A DNA stretch of 20,379 nt, taken from an uncultured Bacteroidales bacterium. GTDB lineage: Bacteria; Bacteroidota; Bacteroidia; Bacteroidales; UBA932. The stretch lies in contig CAJOQW010000037.1 in NCBI GenBank assembly GCA_905236955.1, forward strand, positions 1 to 20,379, written 5' to 3'. Positions 6,727-14,018 of the stretch are shown piece by piece. A program made the position numbers and the translations under genes. The first letter of the stretch is position 1. Each line of letters begins with the position of its first letter. The notes under the pieces are model-generated. The model was not told the origin of the DNA. It saw nothing but the letters and a program-made list of their open reading frames with translations, and searched no databases.

Positions 6727-8249
6727 TTCCCCACAGCGTCCAGAGCCGAAGCCGCTGCGGCGGCACAGCGTATGCCATCTATCGCGGAACTGACAATCCC
6801 TCCTGAATAGCCGGCCCCTTCGCCAGCCGGATAAATGCCCGGAACAGATTGATACTCAAGAGTTTCAGGATTACGGGGAATCCGCACCGGAGAAGAGGTG
6901 CGCGACTCTACGCCCAAAAGCAGGGCTGCTCCAGGAACGCAGTAATTGTGGATTTTGACCCTCGGGAACACCTTCCTCAGGCGTTCCGCCACCATCGGCG
7001 GGAGCAGTTCGTGAAGAGGTGCCGGAATCACGCCCGGGTGGTAAGAAGTCTCGGGCATCCTCCTGCTGATTTTCCCCGACACGAAATCTTCCAACCTCTG
7101 GGCTGGCGCCGTCAGCAAGTTGGACGGGTTGGACTGAGCGCAGAAGTCGTACATCTTCTTTTCCACCGAATGCTGGAAATCCATGAGACGGAAAGGATCC
7201 CGGCCGGGGACATCTTCAGGATTTATCTGCACCACCACGCCTGAATTCGCGAACTTTCCGTTGCGGGAAGAATTTGACATCCCGTTTAGAACGACTGTCC
7301 CGGGTTCGGTGGATGAGGGGACGAGTATGCCCCCGGGGCACATGCAGAAGGAAAAGACCCCCCTGCCGTCCTGTTGTTCCACGAAGGAATACTCGGCAGC
7401 CGGCATGCCCTGACGCCATTTGCCGTGATACTGGGCATAATTTATCTTTTCCTGGAGATGCTCCACCCTGACGCCGAGCGCGAAGCCCTTGGCCTCGAGC
7501 GCTCCGCCTGAGGCCGACAGCATTTCATAGACATCCCTTGCGGAATGGCCTGTGGCAAGGATGACCGCACCGGCCTTGAAGACCATGCCGGATGAAGTAC
7601 CGACTGTGAAATCCCCGGCCTTGCCGTCTATCGACACTACTTTCGCCCTGAAATGATATTCTCCCCCGTGCTCCACGACGCATTTGCGTATGTTCTCCAC
7701 CACCATGGGCAACTTGTCGGAACCGATATGCGGATGGGCATCGAACAGGATATCGGCGGATGCTCCGAAACGTACCATCTGGTGAAGCACCTCGCGGTTG
7801 TCTCCGCGTTTGGAAGAACGAGTGTACAGTTTGCCGTCGGAAAAGGTGCCGGCTCCGCCCTCGCCATAGCAGTAGTTCGAGTCGGGATCCACGACACCCG
7901 TACGGGAAAGGGCGGCGACGTCAACCTTGCGGGCATGCACGTCCTTGCCCCTTTCAAGCACGACGGGACGGTAACCCAGGGTAAGAAGCTTCAGGGCGGC
8001 GAACATGCCCGCGGGACCCGCACCCACCACTATGACGGGAGCGGCATCCCTGACATCCCGATATTCCGGAAGCTTGTAAGGTTCATATTCACCGGGTGCA
8101 TAAGCCTCGTAACGGTACCTCCATACAGGATCCTTCCGGGCGTCCACGGAGCGTCTGACGAGTATAGGTTCGAGCCCCACTGCCTGGGCTGCGATGGCCT
8201 TGGCGGTAGGTTCATGTCCTATTGGGACGGCTATCTCGAATTCTTTCAT
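6723..8249 (-). CDS. COG2509-type FAD-dependent dehydrogenase
   Basis: 508-aa cytosolic flavoprotein of the uncharacterised 'NAD(FAD)-utilizing dehydrogenase' group. After an N-terminal extension (1-70) typical of this group comes the FAD-binding Rossmann motif VIVVGAGPAGMFAAL, with GAGPAG at 76-81. The family block NYCYGEGGAGTFSDGKLYTR follows, and a second nucleotide-binding region has VILATGHSARDVYEML. The C-terminus has GIYPAGEGAGYSGGIVSSA, which contacts the flavin. The substrate is unknown. Its ATG overlaps the mnmA stop in an ATGA junction, so the two genes are almost certainly co-translated. Confidence 0.9.
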   Translation of the reverse strand: MKEFEIAVPIGHEPTAKAIAAQAVGLEPILVRRSVDARKDPVWRYRYEAYAPGEYEPYKLPEYRDVRDAAPVIVVGAGPAGMFAALKLLTLGYRPVVLERGKDVHARKVDVAALSRTGVVDPDSNYCYGEGGAGTFSDGKLYTRSSKRGDNREVLHQMVRFGASADILFDAHPHIGSDKLPMVVENIRKCVVEHGGEYHFRAKVVSIDGKAGDFTVGTSSGMVFKAGAVILATGHSARDVYEMLSASGGALEAKGFALGVRVEHLQEKINYAQYHGKWRQGMPAAEYSFVEQQDGRGVFSFCMCPGGILVPSSTEPGTVVLNGMSNSSRNGKFANSGVVVQINPEDVPGRDPFRLMDFQHSVEKKMYDFCAQSNPSNLLTAPAQRLEDFVSGKISRRMPETSYHPGVIPAPLHELLPPMVAERLRKVFPRVKIHNYCVPGAALLLGVESRTSSPVRIPRNPETLEYQSVPGIYPAGEGAGYSGGIVSSAIDGIRCAAAAASALDAVGN

Positions 8250-9529
8250 CGGATTGTTCCGCTGCCGAGCATTTCACCGTCGGGGGCGTACCAGACGGCG
8301 AATTGACCGGGTGTTATACTTCGCTGAAGCCTGTCGAACAGGATGAAGAGGCCGGAATCACGCATCAGCAGGGTGGCATCCTGCAGCGGTTGACGGTAAC
8401 GTATGCGCACGCGGGCACGCATCGAGCCGCCCGGCTCAAGGGCCAGGTCGCGCCTTATCCAGTGGATTTCCCCGGCATTGACCTTAAGGCAGGGCCTGTA
8501 GAGCCCGGGGTGGTCCTCGCCTTCCCCCACATATACTACATTGTTCCCTATATCGGTAGAGAGTACGAAAAGCGGATCCTTGTGTCCTCCGATCGCAAGG
8601 CCCTTGCGCTGTCCGATGGTGAAGAACTGAGCCCCTTCATGGGTGCCGGCAAAAGACCATAACCCATTCTGCACATAACGTGTCTTTTTCGTGTGGTGCC
8701 GGCCGGAACGGTAGGTCTCAGTGCGCAGTTCCACCTCTGAATGACCCGGGACGGCCGAGAGCGTTTCCAGTTCGGCGTCGGAATACGGCAGGCCGCGGGA
8801 ATACAGTTCACGGATGCGATGGTGCAGCAGGTTGCATTCATAATATGCGGGAAGAAGTTCCACAACCTTCCCTTCCACGCTCGCCAACTTCTGCTGAAGG
8901 AATACAGGCAGGTCCACCTTGCCCACGAAACAAATCCCCTGGGAATCCTTCTTGTCGGCTGACGGAAGGTCGGCATCGCGCGCCAGTTCCCTCACTTCTT
9001 TCTTTAGAAGATGCCCTATCGGAAACATTGCTGCGGCAAGCTGTTCCTGGGTGAGCTGGCAGAGGAAATAGCTCTGGTCCTTGCCGGGGTCGGTGCCCTC
9101 GAGGATACGATATATCTTCTTGCCGTCCGGTCCAATGAATTCGTCCTTACGGCAATAATGGCCGGTGGCGACCATGTCCGCGCCCATCTTGCGTGCCACG
9201 TTCAGGAAGGCGTCGAATTTTATTTCCCTGTTGCAAAGCACGTCGGGATTCGGCGTTCGACCCTTGGAATACTCGTCGAACATATAATCGACCACCCGCT
9301 TGCGGTATTCCTTGCTCAGGTCGACGAAATAAAACGGTATCTCCAGCTTGCGGGAGACCATCTCGGCCACGAAACGTTCCTCTTCCCACTCACAGTCCCC
9401 GTGCAGCGTGCCGGTTGTGTCGTTCCAGTTCTGCATGAACATCGCAAAAACGTCGTAGCCCTGCCTCTTCAGAAGCAGCGCGGCGACGCTGGAATCGACT
9501 CCGCCCGATAATCCCACACAAATTTTCAC
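8246..9529 (-). CDS. mnmA: tRNA-specific 2-thiouridylase MnmA
   Basis: Puts the 2-thio group on U34 of tRNAs for Lys, Glu and Gln, using ATP and a relayed persulfide sulfur. The PP-loop is SGGVDSS at residues 8-14. The catalytic cysteines are Cys99 (PDVLCNREIKF) and Cys200 (DSQGICFVG), followed by the FFTIGQRKGLAIGG motif. At 427 aa it is longer than the usual 360-370: about 105 residues separate Cys200 from GQRKG, against about 45-50 in ordinary family members, so there is an extra segment near residues 222-295. The start is a GTG at 9529. An in-frame TAA four codons upstream and the PP-loop at residue 8 leave no other choice. The gene follows the radical SAM gene by 18 nt and is coupled to the COG2509 gene. 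Confidence 0.95.
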   Translation of the reverse strand: MKICVGLSGGVDSSVAALLLKRQGYDVFAMFMQNWNDTTGTLHGDCEWEEERFVAEMVSRKLEIPFYFVDLSKEYRKRVVDYMFDEYSKGRTPNPDVLCNREIKFDAFLNVARKMGADMVATGHYCRKDEFIGPDGKKIYRILEGTDPGKDQSYFLCQLTQEQLAAAMFPIGHLLKKEVRELARDADLPSADKKDSQGICFVGKVDLPVFLQQKLASVEGKVVELLPAYYECNLLHHRIRELYSRGLPYSDAELETLSAVPGHSEVELRTETYRSGRHHTKKTRYVQNGLWSFAGTHEGAQFFTIGQRKGLAIGGHKDPLFVLSTDIGNNVVYVGEGEDHPGLYRPCLKVNAGEIHWIRRDLALEPGGSMRARVRIRYRQPLQDATLLMRDSGLFILFDRLQRSITPGQFAVWYAPDGEMLGSGTIR

Positions 9530-9533
9530 GGCG

Positions 9534-9541
9534 CAAAGTTA
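9534..9541 (-). promoter_or_regulatory. Candidate -7 element of mnmA
   Basis: The minus strand reads TAACTTTG, an exact match to TAnnTTTG and identical to the -7 of the SRP RNA promoter in this window. It ends four bases before the GTG start codon. By analogy with the SRP RNA gene, transcription would begin at the G of GTG. A -33 box is not evident, so the promoter is plausible but unproven. Confidence 0.5.
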
Positions 9542-9547
9542 ATGAAA

Positions 9548-10801
9548 TTAAACAGAATTCCACGACATGACCAAGGAAGGGGGAAGCCCTTTCGCCAGGA
9601 GGTCCCGCATATACTCCATATAAGGGGCTGTGTGCCCGAAGAAGAGCCGGTAGCCGTCGCAAAGGGCGTTAAGCCCGGCCTCGCCGTCGTCGGTAAAGTC
9701 GAACCGGTGCTTGGGGCACTCTCCGTTACAGATGGACAACCACCTGCACCGCCGGCATTTGCGCGGAAGTGAACTGTGCTTGTCTATGCCGAAACGCACC
9801 TGCTTTTCCGAAGCCATCATGGCCCGGAGGTCATCGTTCCCTATGTTCCCGACCAGGTATTCAGGATAGACGAAATGATCGCAGGGATAGAGGTCGCCGT
9901 TGTGTTCGATAACCGAACATCCCCCGCAAGTGCGGTCGAAGATGCACATGCCCGGCTGGATGCCGCAGTAGTTGGCGAGGACTGAATCGAACTCCACGAC
10001 GAAGGTTTCCCCGACGTCCCGCTTCACCCATACGTCGAAGATGTCGTTCATGAAACGTCCGAAAGCCATGCCGTCCACCGACCAGGGGGCGGTCTCGGCC
10101 CCTTCTTCATCCGGGGGCACGATGTGCGGACGGCCCGCTGCGGAACCCTTGACATGCTCAAGTACGGGCATGAACTGCATATAACGGCTCCCCGCCGCCC
10201 TCAGGAACTCATATATCTCCACACCTCTCCCTTCACTCGCCTTGTTGACGGCGGACATCGTGTTGAAACTCACTCCGTGGTCCCTGAGCAGTCCGACGCC
10301 GCGCATAACCCGATCGAAGGTGGGACGTCCGCCCTTGTCGCGGCGGAACCTGTCGTGAACGTCGGCGGGACCGTCGAGCGACAAGCCCACGAGGAAATCG
10401 TTCCGGGCGAAGAACCTGGCCCATTCCGCGTCTATCAGCGTCCCGTTTGTCTGGATGGTATTGAATATCTTCCTGCCCTCTCCGTATTTCCTTTCGAAGA
10501 GGAGAGCCTTGCGGTAGAAATCCAGCCCCAGCACAAGGGGCTCTCCCCCATGCCAGTTGAAAGTGACCTCGGGGACGTCGTTTGCCTGGATGTATTCGCG
10601 CACCGCCGTCTCAAGCATCCCTTCCGTCATCCGGGGTTCGCGGCCGCCGTACAAAGACTCCTTGCCAAGGTAGTAGCAATACTCGCAGTCGAGATTGCAG
10701 AGCGACCCGGCGGGCTTGAGCATGATGTTGAACGACACCGGCCCCGAAAGGCGCATGGCGTCTTTCAGAGGGAGAGTGTCTTTAAACCTGTCCTGAGGCA
10801 T
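9548..10801 (-). CDS. Radical SAM/SPASM enzyme, anaerobic sulfatase-maturase (anSME) type
   Basis: 417-aa radical SAM enzyme. The anSME family oxidises a Cys or Ser in sulfatases to formylglycine. The radical-SAM cluster is CxxxCxxC at Cys35, Cys39 and Cys42 (CNLDCEYCYY), followed by FNWHGGEPLVLG (81-92). The C-terminal SPASM region has Cys279, 286, 292, 295, 307, 349, 352, 358, 362 and 381, enough for two auxiliary [4Fe-4S] clusters. Asp308 directly after Cys307 (YPCDHFV) matches the proton-accepting Asp of characterised anSMEs. No sulfatase lies in this window, so the substrate is probably encoded elsewhere; related enzymes that modify other peptides cannot be excluded. It is 18 nt upstream of mnmA on the same strand and divergent from cdd. 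Confidence 0.88.
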   Translation of the reverse strand: MPQDRFKDTLPLKDAMRLSGPVSFNIMLKPAGSLCNLDCEYCYYLGKESLYGGREPRMTEGMLETAVREYIQANDVPEVTFNWHGGEPLVLGLDFYRKALLFERKYGEGRKIFNTIQTNGTLIDAEWARFFARNDFLVGLSLDGPADVHDRFRRDKGGRPTFDRVMRGVGLLRDHGVSFNTMSAVNKASEGRGVEIYEFLRAAGSRYMQFMPVLEHVKGSAAGRPHIVPPDEEGAETAPWSVDGMAFGRFMNDIFDVWVKRDVGETFVVEFDSVLANYCGIQPGMCIFDRTCGGCSVIEHNGDLYPCDHFVYPEYLVGNIGNDDLRAMMASEKQVRFGIDKHSSLPRKCRRCRWLSICNGECPKHRFDFTDDGEAGLNALCDGYRLFFGHTAPYMEYMRDLLAKGLPPSLVMSWNSV

Positions 10802-10810
10802 CTGAAGTGG

Positions 10811-10818
10811 TAAATATA
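10811..10818 (-). promoter_or_regulatory. Weak -7 element for the radical SAM gene
   Basis: The minus strand reads TATATTTA, one base off TAnnTTTG, ten bases before the ATG at 10801. No -33 element is evident. It is a candidate only because of its position in the divergent gap shared with cdd. Confidence 0.35.
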
Positions 10819-10850
10819 GACATTTTACGGGTTTTATGGAAAAAGTTTCC

Positions 10851-10858
10851 TATATTTG
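10851..10858 (+). promoter_or_regulatory. Bacteroidota -7 element of the cdd promoter
   Basis: TATATTTG is an exact TAnnTTTG match, identical to the dnaN -7 in this window. It predicts a start near 10864, which rules out the earlier in-frame ATG at 10807 as the cdd start. The -33 region is poor. Confidence 0.65.
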
Positions 10859-10878
10859 ACTTCGCTAATGATCAAGCC

Positions 10879-11352
10879 ATGACCGAGAAAAAAATCAACA
10901 TCAGGTTCCAGGAATACAAATCCCTCGAAGAGTTGGATGAACAGGACCGTCTCCTGGCGCAAGAGGCCATAAAGGCCATGAGGGGATCATACGCCCCTTA
11001 TTCCCATTTCAATGTGGGTGCGGCAGTGCGCATGAGCAACGGAAAGACGGTTCGCGGTGCCAACCAGGAGAACGCGGCCTTTCCCAGCGGCCTTTGCGCC
11101 GAGCGCACGGCCATGTTCTCGGCAGGGGCCCAGTATCCCGACAAGGACATGGAAAGCATAGCCCTCGCCGGCGGGGTCATGGGCCGCCTCACACAAGAAC
11201 CGGCTACCCCATGCGGAGCGTGCCGCCAGGTCATGGCCCAGTACCAGGCCAAATCGGGCAAGCCTATGTCAGTCATCATGGTCGGAGGCAGCCGCATCTG
11301 GAAATTCGGGAAGGTTGACGACATCCTTCCCCTCATCTTTGACAGCATCTGA
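10879..11352 (+). CDS. cdd: Cytidine deaminase
   Basis: Zinc enzyme of pyrimidine salvage that converts cytidine and deoxycytidine to uridine and deoxyuridine. It is 157 aa from the ATG at 10879, the size of the homotetrameric form. The zinc site is complete: Cys73 and catalytic Glu75 in GLCAERTAM, Cys112 and Cys115 in PCGACRQVM. The substrate motif FNVGAAV and ANQENAAFPSG are also present. The frame opens back to an ATG at 10807, but those codons precede the -7 element and encode an unrelated hydrophobic stretch, so MTEKKINIRF is chosen. It converges with the HI0933-family gene with a 39-nt gap and no obvious terminator hairpin. Confidence 0.95.
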   Translation: MTEKKINIRFQEYKSLEELDEQDRLLAQEAIKAMRGSYAPYSHFNVGAAVRMSNGKTVRGANQENAAFPSGLCAERTAMFSAGAQYPDKDMESIALAGGVMGRLTQEPATPCGACRQVMAQYQAKSGKPMSVIMVGGSRIWKFGKVDDILPLIFDSI

Positions 11353-11391
11353 CGGGACCCTGCGTAATATATCCAGTTTCAGATAATTGAT

Positions 11392-12747
11392 TTACAGTGA
11401 TTTCGCGGCAGACTGCCCGGCCAGGATCCCGGTAGCGAATGCCGTATGGAGGTTGTAGCCTCCGGTATCGGAATCGATGTCAAGCACCTCTCCGCAGAAG
11501 TAGAGCCCCGGGGTCTTGCGCGACTCCAGCGTCTTCGCTACGACTTCGGCGGTGTCCACACCTCCGGCAGTGACTACGGCCCTCTCATAGCCCACGTAGC
11601 CTGTGATTTCGAAACGCCACTCCTTCAGCGCTTTTGCTATCGAAGGCAGATTCACCCAAAGCTTTGTTTGGGTCCTGCCCTTACGCTCAAGCGTCATGAT
11701 GTCGGGATTCATCGCCCTGAATGCGGGAATAAGGTCCCAGGGCATAAGTTTTCCGAGCAGGATGCGGGCCTTTTCCTTTTCGTGGAGACGCACGCTTCGA
11801 GGGTCCTTGTCAACCTGCTGCCAGAGTTCCTTGACACGGGCGGTGAGTTCAGTGAGGGGAACGCCTGGCTTAAGGTCCAGCACGACGGATACTTTCGAAC
11901 CGTTGACAAGGGCTTTCACGGCCTTTCGGCTCACCTGGAAACCTACCGGCCCCTCAATTCCCCCGTCGGTAAAATCGATATCCCCGAATTCACCCTGTGC
12001 AAGGGTGTCCCCTACGAACAGCCGCACTTCAACGTTCTTGAGCTGGAGGCCGCAAAGCATCTCCCCCAATTCCGACAAAGGCGTTGAGCGATCGATATGC
12101 AGGTCTTTATCCCCTTTCTGTTTATAAGCTTTGGGGACTATGGCTGTCAAGGATGGAAACAGATTTGTTATAGAGTGCCCGGCACTCTCCGCGAAGCGGT
12201 ATCCGTCACCGGTCGAGCCCGTCCCGGGATAACTCAATCCCCCGGTTGCGATTATCACCCTGGCACAACTGAATCCACGGCCGTCGGTCAAAGAGACATT
12301 GAACCGGCCCCCTGATGCGCTGATATCCGCGACTTCCGCCCCGGTCTCTATCTTCACCCCGACCCCGTGACAGGCCATGACAAGGGCGTCGATGACGTCG
12401 GAAGAGCGATGACTCTGCGGAAAAGCCCGGTCGCCCCTTTCCACCACAGTCGGCATCCCGAGTGTTTCAAAGAATCCCAGGCACTTCCCAGGGGTGAAAT
12501 TGTAAAAGGCGGGCTTGAGGAAATTCGGATTGGTTCGAACATGGGAACTGAATGAGTTCCAATCTTTTACGTTGGTAAAATTGCATCGTCCCTTGCCGGT
12601 TATCATTATCTTGCGGCCTGGGCGCGGCATCTTTTCCAGTACCGTAACCCTTGCCGCGGAGCCCGCATCGACCAAGTATCTGGCCGCACCGTATGCCGCC
12701 ATGAGACCTGATGCGCCTCCGCCTATTACCAAGATATCCGAATACAT
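11392..12747 (-). CDS. HI0933-family (YhiN/BaiN-like) flavoprotein
   Basis: 451-aa FAD enzyme of the HI0933 family (related names: YhiN, BaiN). The N-terminal dinucleotide-binding motif is DILVIGGGASGLMAAYG. The diagnostic block EKMPRPGRKIMITGKGRCNFTN is present, and the C-terminus has TPGLYFCGEVLDIDSDTGGYN with a flavin-contacting GYNLHTAFATG. The exact reaction is unknown for most members; some reduce C=C bonds of bile-acid intermediates, but that cannot be inferred here. The ATG at 12747 lies only 3 nt after the T-tract of the SRP RNA gene on the same strand, leaving no room for a separate promoter outside the RNA gene. Confidence 0.9.
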   Translation of the reverse strand: MYSDILVIGGGASGLMAAYGAARYLVDAGSAARVTVLEKMPRPGRKIMITGKGRCNFTNVKDWNSFSSHVRTNPNFLKPAFYNFTPGKCLGFFETLGMPTVVERGDRAFPQSHRSSDVIDALVMACHGVGVKIETGAEVADISASGGRFNVSLTDGRGFSCARVIIATGGLSYPGTGSTGDGYRFAESAGHSITNLFPSLTAIVPKAYKQKGDKDLHIDRSTPLSELGEMLCGLQLKNVEVRLFVGDTLAQGEFGDIDFTDGGIEGPVGFQVSRKAVKALVNGSKVSVVLDLKPGVPLTELTARVKELWQQVDKDPRSVRLHEKEKARILLGKLMPWDLIPAFRAMNPDIMTLERKGRTQTKLWVNLPSIAKALKEWRFEITGYVGYERAVVTAGGVDTAEVVAKTLESRKTPGLYFCGEVLDIDSDTGGYNLHTAFATGILAGQSAAKSL

Positions 12748-12750
12748 ACG

Positions 12751-12854
12751 AAAAAAGGGAAAGCTTAGTACATCGCACCGCTACGACCTCCTACCCTTGC
12801 TGCATTCCTGCCCTGGGGGAGTTCAGAGGGAGCTGGTCGTGTACGACTTTCCCC
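12751..12854 (-). ncRNA. ffs: Signal recognition particle RNA (4.5S-type, small bacterial form)
   Basis: A roughly 100-nt RNA on the minus strand that, with Ffh, targets nascent membrane and secreted proteins. The conserved domain IV is visible: an AGG/AGCA internal loop flanks the apical hairpin GCA-GGAA-TGC, with the GGAA tetraloop at 12808-12805. The 5' end GGGGAAAG (12854-12847) pairs with CTTTCCC (12763-12757). Inner helices are CTCC/GGAG and ACGAC/GTCGT. Six T residues (12756-12751) follow the closing helix and act as an intrinsic terminator. The ends are inferred from this pairing and from the promoter. Confidence 0.92.
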
Positions 12855-12858
12855 GCCG

Positions 12859-12889
12859 CAAAGTTAGGATTTATTTGCGAAAAAGCAAA
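12859..12889 (-). promoter_or_regulatory. Promoter of the SRP RNA gene
   Basis: On the minus strand TTTG (12889-12886), a 19-nt spacer and TAACTTTG (12866-12859) match the Bacteroidota consensus TTTG-N19-TAnnTTTG exactly. The predicted start is the GGGG at 12854. It is the best promoter in the window and begins just after the tsaD stop codon. Confidence 0.88.
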
Positions 12890-12891
12890 AC

Positions 12892-13914
12892 CTAGAAATC
12901 CGCCATGCGGGAAACTGGCGCAACGTCAAGCGGAGTGCGTTCGCCGGCGAGATAGTGATAATAGCCGGCGATAGCTATCATCGCGGCATTGTCCGTAGTG
13001 AACTTGAACGCGGGCAGATAGGTCTTCCAGCCGCGTTTGCGCCCTTCCTCGGTGATGCGGGAGCGCAGGCCGCTGTTGGCCGAGACTCCCCCGCCGATGG
13101 CTACTTCCTTTATTCCGGTCTGTCCTACTGCCTTTATCAACTTGTCCATCAAGATGTCGATGAGCGTCTTCTGGAAGGAAGCGCAGATGTCCTCCTTGTT
13201 CTTTTCCATAAATGCGGGATCTTTGGCAAGTTCGTCCCTTACGAAATACAGGAGCGAGGTCTTGATTCCGCTGAAACTGTAGTCGAGCCCCGGGATATGG
13301 GGTTTTGCGAACTTGAAGCGACGGGAATCACCTTGTTTGGCGAGCCTGTCTATTATCGGCCCTCCCGGATAGCCGAGCCCCATCATCTTGGAACATTTGT
13401 CGAAGGCCTCGCCCACCGCGTCGTCTATGGTCTGGCCGAGAATGGTGAAATCGAGCGGAGAATCCACCCTTACTATCTGGGAGTTGCCGCCGGAGACGAG
13501 AAGACAGAGATAAGGGAAGGAGGGTTGGACCACCGGCTGGTCCTTCTCCTTGACGAAACCTGCCAGGACATGGCCCTGGAGGTGGTTGACCATCACGATG
13601 GGAATATCGAGTGCAAGTCCCATGGCCTTTGCGAAAGAGGTCCCTACCAGAAGGGAACCGAGCAGGCCAGGCCCCCGTGTGAAGGCTATCGCCGTAAGGT
13701 CCCGGGCCTGGACACCGGCGCGGGAAAGGGCTTCGGACACCACAGGGACGATATTCTGCTCATGGGCGCGGGATGCCAGTTCGGGCACGACGCCGCCGAA
13801 TGCACGGTGAACGTCCTGGGAGGCGATTACATTGGACAACAGCCATCCGTCGGAGATGACGGCCGCCGAAGTGTCATCGCAGGAAGATTCTATTCCAAGG
13901 ATTATATCTGACAT
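12892..13914 (-). CDS. tsaD: tRNA N6-adenosine threonylcarbamoyltransferase TsaD
   Basis: Catalytic subunit that transfers threonylcarbamoyl to A37 of ANN-decoding tRNAs, working with TsaB, TsaC and TsaE (none in the window). It is 340 aa, the family's normal length. The ASKHA fold is shown by ILGIESSCDDTSAAVI at the start, FGGVVPELASRAH at 39-51, metal-binding His111 and His115 in NHLQGH, YSFSGIKTS, and GGGVSANSGLR near the C-terminus. The ATG at 13914 has a short leader, about 7 nt if the -7 element at 13933-13926 is used. It is divergent from tamB, and its stop lies 3 nt upstream of the SRP RNA -33 box with no intervening terminator. Confidence 0.97.
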   Translation of the reverse strand: MSDIILGIESSCDDTSAAVISDGWLLSNVIASQDVHRAFGGVVPELASRAHEQNIVPVVSEALSRAGVQARDLTAIAFTRGPGLLGSLLVGTSFAKAMGLALDIPIVMVNHLQGHVLAGFVKEKDQPVVQPSFPYLCLLVSGGNSQIVRVDSPLDFTILGQTIDDAVGEAFDKCSKMMGLGYPGGPIIDRLAKQGDSRRFKFAKPHIPGLDYSFSGIKTSLLYFVRDELAKDPAFMEKNKEDICASFQKTLIDILMDKLIKAVGQTGIKEVAIGGGVSANSGLRSRITEEGRKRGWKTYLPAFKFTTDNAAMIAIAGYYHYLAGERTPLDVAPVSRMADF

Positions 13915-13925
13915 GTTTCAGTGGG

Positions 13926-13933
13926 CAAATTTA
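13926..13933 (-). promoter_or_regulatory. Candidate -7 element of tsaD
   Basis: The minus strand reads TAAATTTG, a TAnnTTTG match, 11 nt before the tsaD ATG. No clear -33 box at 19-21 nt. It shares an AT-rich divergent gap with the tamB promoter. Confidence 0.55.
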
Positions 13934-13945
13934 CGAATATTTTAT

Positions 13946-13953
13946 TATTTTTG
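13946..13953 (+). promoter_or_regulatory. Candidate -7 element of tamB
   Basis: TATTTTTG matches TAnnTTTG, with a predicted start near 13959. The tamB reading frame is already open at that point, and the first usual start codon (GTG) is 60 nt further on. The -33 is not clear. Confidence 0.5.
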
Positions 13954-14018
13954 TAGATTGCAAGAAGTATAGCCGTATCAAAAGGAATACAGACATAGCC
14001 GCAAGGATCTTCGGGTTC

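Noticed and set aside
10807..10878. 24-codon upstream extension of cdd
   Set aside because: Lies upstream of an exact -7 promoter element, so it would not be transcribed from that promoter.
11353..11391. Possible bidirectional terminator between cdd and the HI0933-family gene
   Set aside because: No convincing hairpin with T-tract could be drawn in these 39 bases.
12955..13911. Open plus-strand frame of about 318 codons antisense to tsaD
   Set aside because: tsaD on the minus strand has all catalytic motifs; the antisense translation has none.
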